From contig CALVDG010000008.1 in NCBI GenBank assembly GCA_944326255.1, positions 27,975 through 91,974 on the forward strand: 64,000 bases of DNA. The letters run 5' to 3'. This document shows positions 24,531-32,811 of this stretch, in pieces. A program made the position numbers and the translations under genes. Each line of letters starts with the position of its first letter. Positions within the stretch are counted from its first letter, which is position 1. A model generated the notes under the pieces. The model made no database searches and was not told where the DNA came from. It saw only the letters and a program-made list of their open reading frames with translations. Source of the stretch: an uncultured Bacteroidales bacterium (GTDB taxonomy: Bacteria; Bacteroidota; Bacteroidia; Bacteroidales; UBA932).

Positions 24531-27500
24531 TACAGAATCCATGGAAAGGACTGGCTCCGTACAGAGAGCCGAAAGACACCGATGAGAGCTCATATCTGTT
24601 CTGCGGAAGGGACAAGGCTGCACGGGAACTGACCTCGCTGATTAAAAGCAGTCTGTTCGTCACATTATACGGCAGGACGGGTGTCGGAAAGACCTCCCTT
24701 CTGGAAGCCGGCGTATTTCCCATGCTCAGACCTGCCGGATACATTCCCGTGCCCGTCCGCCTAAGTATGGACGGAGCTGACGGCAGGATGACATCCTTCG
24801 CCGGTTGTATTACTGACGCTGTCGAACGTACGGTAAACGACATACGGCTCACAGCCGCCCCCGTGCATACAGACACATCGGACAAGGATTATCTGTGGGA
24901 ATATTTTGCGACCAGGCATTTCTACGAGGGAGACCGCGAAGTGTTTCCAGTAATAGTCATAGACCAGTTTGAGGAAAATTTCTCCGTAGATAAGGAGGGG
25001 ACATGGAGACTGATGGAACAGCTTCATTCCCTTATGGATGACAATAAGATATACCCTGACAATTACCATAATGAGACCATATTCAGGATTGTTCTGTCCA
25101 TCAGAGAAGATGACCTCTACCGTCTTGAGGACTGCATTGACCAATTAAATCTTAATGATTTCAAATTCAACCGTTACCGTCTGACCCAACTTTCCGATGA
25201 CGAGGCAAGGGAAATAATAGTCATCCCCGGAGCCGGTATCCTGCCGGTCAATGAAAACGACAGGGAAACAGTTGTCAGGGCCATAATAAAAGTAGTCAAG
25301 GACGGGAACGACGGAAACATAAACACCCTGATACTGTCCCTGGTATGCAGTGTACTCTACGACAGAATCAAGGAAAAGGACAGCGATATCATAACCCTTG
25401 ACGATGTCCATAATCTGGGCACCAACCCTCTGAAAGACTTTTACCTGTCCATCGCTGCAGGATTCCACAAGTACCGGTCATATATTGAGGACAGACTTGT
25501 TGATGCGGACGGAAGACGCAACTCTGTTCACCGGGAGGAGATGAGCCGTAACTTCCCATACTGGGAATCCCTGCTTACAGGCAGTAAACGGATACTCCAA
25601 TGCTCCAACGACAAAGTAGAGCTTATTCACGACATGCTCGCCAGAGCGATATATGATGTCAGGCTGCAAAGGGACAATAAGAGAAAAAGCCGTATTGCCC
25701 GCATAAGCATACTGATGTTTCTCGCCGCAGCCTTTGTCTTCGCTGTTTTCAGTACCGTATACGACATCAGCGGAAAAGACCATACCAGGCTCCAGGCTTT
25801 CCCCAGAGAAGGTATCGTCACGGACTCCGGTTTTTTCAGCGACAACCGCACGGAAAAGCTTGTCTGGGAGGGCACAGGTGCTTTGGAAATATCCCATTGT
25901 CCGTCGCTCAGACATATTGTCATATCCAATCCTGCGACATACATTCATATCAATGACTGTCCGAATCTGACTACTATTGAATTTCCATGCGAATCGGTAT
26001 CTTCCCTGAACATAAGTAACTGCCCGAATATAAGGAATCTCAATATTCCCGAACAGATCAGCAGTATAAACACATACGGCACTACACGTATAAACAGCAT
26101 CATACCTCCGGACAGTCACAGATATGAATGGCTGGACGGCATACTCTGGGACATACAGCGTAAGAAAGTGGTATTCATATCCGATGACAGGAATATAAGC
26201 AACGGTATCTGCTTCCCATATGAGATGAGAGACCGTCCCTACTACATCTACAGCGCCAGTGACACCCTGCGCAACACCGGCATATGGATAGATAATCTGC
26301 TCTTCACCCGGGATTCTTCCAGAATCATATCTTCCATAAATCCCCTTGGCCCTGTCCTTGATCTCAACAAGTATCCGGGCCTCACCTATATTGAGAGCAA
26401 TGCTTTCCATAAAGGCAACGGCATCCGCAAGCTGATCCTGAAAAAAGGGCTGAGCCTGTTCTCGTCCAGATCCTTTGACAGCCTCAGCGAACTGGACACT
26501 ATTGAAGCTCCGGAGAATACCGCTTTGTTTGACATTGTATCCAAAAGAAAAATAACATATGTAACGGACGGGAATGACACATACAACAACACCTGCGGAA
26601 TCATCAGAAGGAACGGGGAACCGGTATGGATATCGTCCGAATATCCGGACGATGTCTATACAGAAGGATCGCTGCAGGACCTCAATGGTCTGACGATACT
26701 CTCTCCCGGATTTTACTGCCGGGCCGTAAATTTCAACGGAAATATAACCGTTACACTGAACGGAGGAATCACTGACCCTGAGATTGCCGGGAAGATATCC
26801 GCTCTTACTTCCGTTTTTGACATAATCAACTACCGCGGCAATTCATTTTTCAAAACCACTCAGGGCAGTTCATACGCTTCCGTACTGAGTCCTTCATCCC
26901 GTACCCTGCATATTCCCCCGGACATTCATATTCTGGATTGTTCCGGAATCTCTCCGCAAACAAACGACATCATCATTGAAAGTACAGAATTTGACAGATT
27001 TCTCAATCTGCCCGACTCTTTAAGGCGAAGAATATCCATATACGTTCCGTTCGGACATCAGAACTCATTCCTCAACAGAGAGGAATTCAAACAATTCCGG
27101 TCAATAAACAAGACGGATTTATGCTCCACTCTTTATTACAATGTCACTTATTTAGTATATCGGGCATACCACACTTTACATGAAAGGCCAGGATTGACCG
27201 TCATGCTTACAGCAGGCCTTCTGATTATATGCATACTGTTCTATATCCTGAACACGACACGTTATATAAGGAGATTCCAAGACAGAAAAGTCCTTATTAT
27301 AAGGAGCTGTGTTTCCAGCCTGATAATGACCCTGATCACTTTATTCAGTTGGATTGTGGCTTTCTGGCTCATAAGGTATGCCTTCAACACTGAGACCTAC
27401 TGGGTATGTGTCACAGGAGCGTCCATCTTCGCAATATCAGTACTGTTCTCCTTATATTACAGTACTCTTATGGAATTCAAGAAGCTTAAGGCCGGCAGTA

Positions 27501-28426
27501 TTATGCTCTCATGCCTGAAAAACATCCGTCATGCTACTGCCGGAATCATCATCAGAATGCTGTCTGCCGTCAAGGATTTCTGCAGAGTTCACAAGTCTCT
27601 GCTCCGCATTTTCTCAGCGGTACTGGTGGCTGTCACTGCCATCATATGCATATACCTTATAAGTTACAGCAGGTCTGAGCGCAGATTACTCGCGGAAGTT
27701 CAAGCACTTGCGTCAAGCAGAAATACTGCCGGAAAAGAAAAGGCCCTGGCAATGCTGACTGAGTATCTGGATAAAGACAGCAGCATAATCAAGACATCTT
27801 CCTCCAAAGCCTTTGACATACTGCTGGACTTGGCAAGAGAACTTCAGTATGATTATATAACCGGCATTCCCGCAGCAGACTGTAAAGATGACGATATAGT
27901 CTATTCGCGTGACAGTTCTATATATGCAGAGATATCCGAAAACGGTGTCATAACGCTATGGGGAGCAGAATCAGAACAGTTCGGACAAAAGATAGAATTT
28001 CACAAAACAGCTACGGATATCGACATAAGTCAGGACGGCACAATGATTACAGCCGCATGTGGAGATATTCTTACTGATTATGACATTGCAGTTTACAATA
28101 TCAGAAGCAAGATGTCCTACTCCATCTACTGCGGATTTCCGATAGAAGATATATGTTTCAGCCCTGACAACAGATATATCGCCACAGGTTGCTCCGACAG
28201 ATATGTAAGGATATGGGATTTATCACTCAGCCCAGTGGAATGCACCCGTAAACTGAAGACAGACAGCTACAACGACATACGCAGGATATATTTCAGCGAT
28301 AACGGAAAACTGCTGTATGTATGCCTTAACAACGGGACTATGGACATCTGGAGTCTCGATGACCGTCCTGACAGCCAATTTATATTGGAAGCCTGCCGCA
28401 GTCATCTGGACAGACGGAACCGCTAG
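24527..28426 (+). CDS. STAND NTPase with LRR-like, transmembrane and WD40 regions
   Basis: The 1299-residue protein starts in an ATGA overlap with the TIR gene. It opens NPWKGLAPYREPKDTDES, the nSTAND1 start, followed by Walker A GRTGVGKTSL (residues 49-58) and Walker B VFPVIVIDQFEENF near 140. A hydrophobic segment near residue 395 precedes CP-x-L/I repeats (ISHCPSLRHIVISN, INDCPNLTTIEF, ISNCPNIRNLNI) of leucine-rich character. Four more membrane segments lie at about 889-910, 931-950, 958-978 and 1028-1048. WD40-like repeats end the protein (ICFSPDNRYIATGCSDRYVR; IYFSDNGKLLYVC). It is the probable sensor and oligomerising platform, unusually membrane-embedded. Confidence 0.86.
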   Translation: MIQNPWKGLAPYREPKDTDESSYLFCGRDKAARELTSLIKSSLFVTLYGRTGVGKTSLLEAGVFPMLRPAGYIPVPVRLSMDGADGRMTSFAGCITDAVERTVNDIRLTAAPVHTDTSDKDYLWEYFATRHFYEGDREVFPVIVIDQFEENFSVDKEGTWRLMEQLHSLMDDNKIYPDNYHNETIFRIVLSIREDDLYRLEDCIDQLNLNDFKFNRYRLTQLSDDEAREIIVIPGAGILPVNENDRETVVRAIIKVVKDGNDGNINTLILSLVCSVLYDRIKEKDSDIITLDDVHNLGTNPLKDFYLSIAAGFHKYRSYIEDRLVDADGRRNSVHREEMSRNFPYWESLLTGSKRILQCSNDKVELIHDMLARAIYDVRLQRDNKRKSRIARISILMFLAAAFVFAVFSTVYDISGKDHTRLQAFPREGIVTDSGFFSDNRTEKLVWEGTGALEISHCPSLRHIVISNPATYIHINDCPNLTTIEFPCESVSSLNISNCPNIRNLNIPEQISSINTYGTTRINSIIPPDSHRYEWLDGILWDIQRKKVVFISDDRNISNGICFPYEMRDRPYYIYSASDTLRNTGIWIDNLLFTRDSSRIISSINPLGPVLDLNKYPGLTYIESNAFHKGNGIRKLILKKGLSLFSSRSFDSLSELDTIEAPENTALFDIVSKRKITYVTDGNDTYNNTCGIIRRNGEPVWISSEYPDDVYTEGSLQDLNGLTILSPGFYCRAVNFNGNITVTLNGGITDPEIAGKISALTSVFDIINYRGNSFFKTTQGSSYASVLSPSSRTLHIPPDIHILDCSGISPQTNDIIIESTEFDRFLNLPDSLRRRISIYVPFGHQNSFLNREEFKQFRSINKTDLCSTLYYNVTYLVYRAYHTLHERPGLTVMLTAGLLIICILFYILNTTRYIRRFQDRKVLIIRSCVSSLIMTLITLFSWIVAFWLIRYAFNTETYWVCVTGASIFAISVLFSLYYSTLMEFKKLKAGSIMLSCLKNIRHATAGIIIRMLSAVKDFCRVHKSLLRIFSAVLVAVTAIICIYLISYSRSERRLLAEVQALASSRNTAGKEKALAMLTEYLDKDSSIIKTSSSKAFDILLDLARELQYDYITGIPAADCKDDDIVYSRDSSIYAEISENGVITLWGAESEQFGQKIEFHKTATDIDISQDGTMITAACGDILTDYDIAVYNIRSKMSYSIYCGFPIEDICFSPDNRYIATGCSDRYVRIWDLSLSPVECTRKLKTDSYNDIRRIYFSDNGKLLYVCLNNGTMDIWSLDDRPDSQFILEACRSHLDRRNR

Positions 28427-30213
28427 CCTATCTCGTCGAGTTCAAGCCATCGGAGCTCCTTCTCGTCGAGCAGACGGGTGACCTCGCCGATACGGATTGA
28501 ATCGGCGGTAAGCTGGTCGGAGGACAGAGTTCCGGAAGAAAGACGCTCCTCAATAGCCTTTTTCTCTTCTCCCAGCGCGGCCAGATCTTTCTCCAGCTGC
28601 TCCTTTTCCATCTTTTCCTTGTAGGAGAGCCGCCGTTTTCTCTCACCCTTGTCCACTGGTGCGGCAGGTGAGGATTCCCTGCGGGCTTCCCGTGAGGCGG
28701 CCCGGTGCTCCTCCTCCCTGTCCTTCAGATACTGACGGTAGCCGGAATAGCTGCCCACGAAATCCTTGACCCGGCCGCCGCCCTCGAAGATAAAGAGGTG
28801 GTCGGCCAGCTTGTCCACGAAGAAACGGTCATGGGATACTATCAGCAGCGAGCCGGTAAAGCCGGCCAGATATTCCTCCAGGACATTGAGGGTCATCAGG
28901 TCTAGGTCGTTGGTAGGCTCGTCGAGTATAAGAAAATTGGGACTGCGCATCAACACTGTCAGCAGATACAGCCGACGCCGTTCGCCTCCGCTCAGCCTGC
29001 CGACCCTGTTGCGGTGCATCGAGGGAGGAAACATGAAGTAGTTCAGGAAAGTCATGGCGGAGACCTTCTCCCCCTTGCCTATCGTCACCACATCAGCTAT
29101 CTCGGACACAGTGTCGATGACTGTCTTCTCATTGTCAAACTTGATGCCTTCCTGGCGGTAATATCCTATACGCAGTGTCTCTCCACGGTCTATGATACCC
29201 GAAGAAGGTTCCAAAGCTCCGGAGAGCAGATCGAGGAAAGTGCTCTTGCCCACTCCATTGGGACCGACTATCGCTATTTTCTCCCCTGGAGCGAAGTTGT
29301 AGGTAAAGTCCTCCACTATCGGCACATCTCCCCAGCTGTAGCACAGTCCCTTGCAGTTGATAATCTTCTTGCCCAGACGGGCCATGCCTGCCCGGATCTC
29401 CATCTGACGGTCATCCCGGCGCTGTTCCGCCCTATCCTTCAGGTCGTAAAACGCATCCTTGCGGTACTTTGCCTTGGTTCCACGGGCACAGGGCATACGG
29501 CGCATCCAGTCCAGCTCCGTACGCAGCAGATTGCGTGCCCGGTCGGTGGCGGCGTTGAAGTTCTCGATGCGTTCCTGCCGCTTCTGCAGGAAATACTCGT
29601 AATTGCCGTTGTAGCGGTACATCTGTCCGCCGTCCAGCTCCAGAATCTGATTGCATACCCTGTCCAGAAAATACCGGTCGTGGGTCACCATGAGCAGGGT
29701 ACAGCGCGAACGGGTCAGATAGTCTTCCAGGAACTCAATACTATCCACGTCCAGATGGTTGGTCGGCTCGTCCAGCACCAGAAAGTCCGGCTTGCGGATA
29801 AGGGCGGCTGCTATGGCCGTGCGCTTGGACTCGCCTCCGCTGAGCGTACCGGCCTTGCGGGAAGGGTCGTCAAGATGCAGCTGCGAGAGGATGGCCGCAA
29901 CCTCATAGTCCTGCACGTCATGAGCCTTGTCACCGGCTCCTTCCAGTACGATATCCGCAATGGTCCTGTCAGGGGCATAATGCTGGTCCTGCTCCAGGAA
30001 TGCGACAGTGATATCCTTTAGAAAACGCACCTCTCCCTCGCCATCCGAAGAATCCTTGCCGGCGATAATGCTCAGCAGGGATGTCTTGCCGGTACCGTTG
30101 GGAGCCACCAGGGCTATCTTGTCCCCCTCGTCTATGTGAAACGATATATGGTCAAACAGCACTCTCGGGCCGTAAGACTTGGAGACATTGACTACTTCCA
30201 GATAACTGCTCAT
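28423..30213 (-). CDS. ABC-F family ATPase (ribosome-associated, Uup/EttA-like)
   Basis: The 596-residue protein has two ABC domains without membrane segments: Walker A VAPNGTGKTSLL and VGPNGVGKSTFL, signatures LSGGESKRTAIA and LSGGERRRLYLL, Walker B FLVLDEPTNHLD and FLILDEPTNDLD. A linker of about 80 residues and a basic, coiled-coil C-terminus (residues ~520-590) mark it as an ABC-F protein of the Uup type, which acts on ribosomes rather than as a transporter. Start MSSYLEVVNVSKSYG lies two bases after the rfbB stop; an earlier ATG inside rfbB is rejected. Its stop overlaps the STAND gene tail to tail by four bases. Confidence 0.93.
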   Translation of the reverse strand: MSSYLEVVNVSKSYGPRVLFDHISFHIDEGDKIALVAPNGTGKTSLLSIIAGKDSSDGEGEVRFLKDITVAFLEQDQHYAPDRTIADIVLEGAGDKAHDVQDYEVAAILSQLHLDDPSRKAGTLSGGESKRTAIAAALIRKPDFLVLDEPTNHLDVDSIEFLEDYLTRSRCTLLMVTHDRYFLDRVCNQILELDGGQMYRYNGNYEYFLQKRQERIENFNAATDRARNLLRTELDWMRRMPCARGTKAKYRKDAFYDLKDRAEQRRDDRQMEIRAGMARLGKKIINCKGLCYSWGDVPIVEDFTYNFAPGEKIAIVGPNGVGKSTFLDLLSGALEPSSGIIDRGETLRIGYYRQEGIKFDNEKTVIDTVSEIADVVTIGKGEKVSAMTFLNYFMFPPSMHRNRVGRLSGGERRRLYLLTVLMRSPNFLILDEPTNDLDLMTLNVLEEYLAGFTGSLLIVSHDRFFVDKLADHLFIFEGGGRVKDFVGSYSGYRQYLKDREEEHRAASREARRESSPAAPVDKGERKRRLSYKEKMEKEQLEKDLAALGEEKKAIEERLSSGTLSSDQLTADSIRIGEVTRLLDEKELRWLELDEIG

Positions 30214-30215
30214 CT

Positions 30216-31328
30216 CTAACGGTTGCCGTACATATCCTCGTAATACTTCTCGTAAGCTCCCGAGGTGATGTTGTCCATCCACTCCTGGTTGTCAAGATAC
30301 CATCTGACAGTCTTGTCTATGCCCTCCTCAAACTGAAGGCTGGGAGACCAGCCAAGCTCACGGTGCAGCTTCGTCGCATCTATCGCATAACGCAGGTCAT
30401 GGCCGGCACGGTCGGTGACAAATGTTATGAGACCGTCCGAATAACCTTCCGGATTACCGAGGATGCGGTCCGTGGTCTTGATGATGACCTTGATAAGGTC
30501 GATGTTCTTCCACTCGTTGAAGCCACCGATATTGTAGGTGTCGGCTACCTTCCCCTCATGAAATATCAAGTCGATGGCCCTGGCGTGATCCTCCACGTAG
30601 AGCCAGTCACGGACATTCTCCCCCCTGCCGTACACGGGCAGAGGCTTGCGGTGACGGATATTGTTGATGAACAGGGGTATCAACTTCTCGGGAAACTGAT
30701 AGGGACCGTAGTTGTTGGAACAGTTGGTCACTATCACAGGCATTCCGTAGGTGTCATGGAACGCCCTTACGAAATGGTCCGAGGAGGCCTTGGACGCACT
30801 GTACGGGCTGTGGGGGCTGTAACGGGTAGTCTCACGGAAAAATTCGTCTCCGTAGACCATGTGCGCGCTTATGTCCGAAGGTACGCCCTCGGGACGGGTC
30901 AGTTCCAGCGCTCCGTACACCTCGTCGGTAGAGATGTGGTAGAACAGCTTGCCGTCCCAGTCACCGTTCCAGCAGTGCTTGGCGGCCTGAAGCATGGACA
31001 GCGTACCGAGCACATTGGTTCTGGCGAAAGTGAACGGGTCCTTGATGGAGCGGTCCACATGGCTCTCAGCCGCCAGATGGATGACTCCATCTATCCCGTA
31101 CTTCTGAAAAATACCGCAGACTGTCTCGAAGTCGCAGATGTCGGCCTTGACGAACTCGTAATTAGGGGCATTCTCAATGTCCTTGAGATTGGCCAGGTTA
31201 CCGGCATAGGTCAGCTTGTCCAGATTCACTATGCGGTACTCCGGGTACTTGCTTACAAAAAGGCGGACCACATGGCTGCCTATGAAGCCCGCTCCGCCGG
31301 TTATCAATATATTGCGCTTATAATTCAT
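30216..31328 (-). CDS. rfbB: dTDP-glucose 4,6-dehydratase RfbB
   Basis: The 370-residue extended SDR enzyme carries the NAD-binding GGAGFIGSHVV, the catalytic YSASKASSDHFV (YxxxK) and the DEVYG segment typical of RmlB. It converts dTDP-glucose to dTDP-4-keto-6-deoxyglucose, the second step toward dTDP-L-rhamnose and related sugars. It overlaps the rfbC stop by four bases and precedes the ABC-F gene by two bases. The set rfbA-rfbC-rfbB lacks a visible rfbD in the window. Confidence 0.96.
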   Translation of the reverse strand: MNYKRNILITGGAGFIGSHVVRLFVSKYPEYRIVNLDKLTYAGNLANLKDIENAPNYEFVKADICDFETVCGIFQKYGIDGVIHLAAESHVDRSIKDPFTFARTNVLGTLSMLQAAKHCWNGDWDGKLFYHISTDEVYGALELTRPEGVPSDISAHMVYGDEFFRETTRYSPHSPYSASKASSDHFVRAFHDTYGMPVIVTNCSNNYGPYQFPEKLIPLFINNIRHRKPLPVYGRGENVRDWLYVEDHARAIDLIFHEGKVADTYNIGGFNEWKNIDLIKVIIKTTDRILGNPEGYSDGLITFVTDRAGHDLRYAIDATKLHRELGWSPSLQFEEGIDKTVRWYLDNQEWMDNITSGAYEKYYEDMYGNR

Positions 31329-31900
31329 ATCCTGTATAAATCCTCATTGTAGTCAAACAATTCCGAAGCATCCTTCAACAGCGGATGCCGGGTATCCTTT
31401 TCCGACAGTATCACATCCTGCGGTCTCACTTTCCAGTCTATGTCCAGTTCTGGATCATTCCATACCACGGCCCCCTCGCTCTGAGGAGCATAAAAATTGT
31501 CGCACTTGTACTGGAACAATGCTGTCTGACTCAGTACACAAAAACCGTGCGCGAATCCTCTGGGAATGAAAAACTGACGGTGATTGTCTCCCGACAGCTC
31601 GACTGCCACGTGTCTGCCGAATGTCGGAGAACCGCGGCGGATATCCACGGCCACGTCCAGGACTGTTCCCTGCACTACCCTCACCAGTTTGCTCTGGGCA
31701 AACGGCAGCTTCTGAAAATGCAGCCCCCGCAGCACTCCGTATGAGGAATACGACTCATTGTCCTGCACAAACTTGACCGGACGTACTTTCTGCTCAAACT
31801 CCTTCTGATTGAATGATTCGAAGAAATAGCCCCTGGCATCCTTGAACAGACGGGGTTCGATAATGACCACCCCTTCTATAGCTGTCTTTATTACTTCCAT
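31325..31900 (-). CDS. rfbC: dTDP-4-dehydrorhamnose 3,5-epimerase RfbC
   Basis: The 191-residue cupin enzyme begins MEVIKTAIEGVVIIEPRLF and shows DARGYFFESFNQKEF, VLRGLHFQ, VVQGTVLDVAVDIRRGSPTFG and FIPRGFAHGF, all RmlC landmarks with the active-site His in LRGLHF. A longer upstream frame overlaps rfbA and is rejected. It starts four bases after the rfbA stop, in the dTDP-sugar operon. Confidence 0.95.
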   Translation of the reverse strand: MEVIKTAIEGVVIIEPRLFKDARGYFFESFNQKEFEQKVRPVKFVQDNESYSSYGVLRGLHFQKLPFAQSKLVRVVQGTVLDVAVDIRRGSPTFGRHVAVELSGDNHRQFFIPRGFAHGFCVLSQTALFQYKCDNFYAPQSEGAVVWNDPELDIDWKVRPQDVILSEKDTRHPLLKDASELFDYNEDLYRI

Positions 31901-31904
31901 AACC

Positions 31905-32801
31905 TTATCCTGCCTGCTGTTTCTCCGCATCCGCCGCAAGCTGAAGCAGATACTGTCCATACTGATTCTTAAGCATCGGGGCCGCAAGCTGTCTCATCCT
32001 GTCCGGGGTTATCCATCCCTGTTCAAGAGCGATACCCTCCAGACAGGCAATCTTCAGTCCCTGCCTCTTCTCTATCACTTCGATAAATGTGGAAGCCTCC
32101 GCAAGCGAATCGTGAGTTCCGGTATCCAGCCATGCGAATCCACGGCCCAGTGTCTCCAGCTTCAAGCGTCCGCGGTTCAGGAACTCCTGATTGACTGACG
32201 TAATCTCCAGTTCACCTCTCGCCGAGGGTCTGACTCCGGCAGCGACCTCCACCACCTCGTTCGGATAGAAATACAGACCTGTGACCGCATAGTTGGACTT
32301 GGGACAGGCCGGCTTCTCCTCTATACTGAGCACATTGCCGTCAGAGTCCATCTCCGCCACACCATACCGTTCCGGGTCCGCCACCCAATAGCCGAAGACC
32401 GTCGCAACTCTGTTTTTCTCAGCCCTTTCCACAGCCCTTGTCAGCATCCCTGTGAAATGGCTGCCGTAAAATATATTGTCTCCCAGTATCAGACATGCCG
32501 CATCGCCTCCGACAAACTCCCTGCCTATGATGAATGCCTGGGCCAGTCCGTCCGGCGATGGCTGCTCCGCATACTCGAAACGCACCCCTATATCCGAACC
32601 GTCTCCAAGCAGACGGCGGAACCCTGGCAGGTCCTGCGGTGTGGATATTATCATTATCTCCCGGATACCGGCGAGCATGAGCACCGATATGGGATAATAC
32701 ACCATCGGCTTGTCATATATGGGCAGCAATTGCTTGCTGACACCCTTCGTAATGGGATAAAGTCTGGTACCGGAACCTCCGGCAAGTACTATTCCTTTCA
32801 T
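31905..32801 (-). CDS. rfbA: Glucose-1-phosphate thymidylyltransferase RfbA
   Basis: The 298-residue protein starts [20 protein letters not shown], the nucleotidyltransferase glycine-rich loop, and continues with [20 protein letters not shown] and LGDNIFYG, which identify RmlA. It forms dTDP-glucose from glucose-1-phosphate and dTTP, the first step in dTDP-rhamnose synthesis. It follows the AsmA-like gene by 10 bases and leads the dTDP-sugar trio. Confidence 0.96.
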   Translation of the reverse strand: MKGIVLAGGSGTRLYPITKGVSKQLLPIYDKPMVYYPISVLMLAGIREIMIISTPQDLPGFRRLLGDGSDIGVRFEYAEQPSPDGLAQAFIIGREFVGGDAACLILGDNIFYGSHFTGMLTRAVERAEKNRVATVFGYWVADPERYGVAEMDSDGNVLSIEEKPACPKSNYAVTGLYFYPNEVVEVAAGVRPSARGELEITSVNQEFLNRGRLKLETLGRGFAWLDTGTHDSLAEASTFIEVIEKRQGLKIACLEGIALEQGWITPDRMRQLAAPMLKNQYGQYLLQLAADAEKQQAG

Positions 32802-32811
32802 TTCTATCTAT

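Noticed and set aside
24761..26604. Several minus-strand frames opposite the STAND gene
   Set aside because: They are fragments antisense to a continuous 1299-codon frame with NTPase and WD40 motifs.
21122..28426. Naming the three-gene operon as Thoeris, Avs or CBASS
   Set aside because: It has a TIR and a STAND but no ThsA-type effector, no cyclase and no Avs effector-domain layout that I can recognise, so an established name would be a guess.
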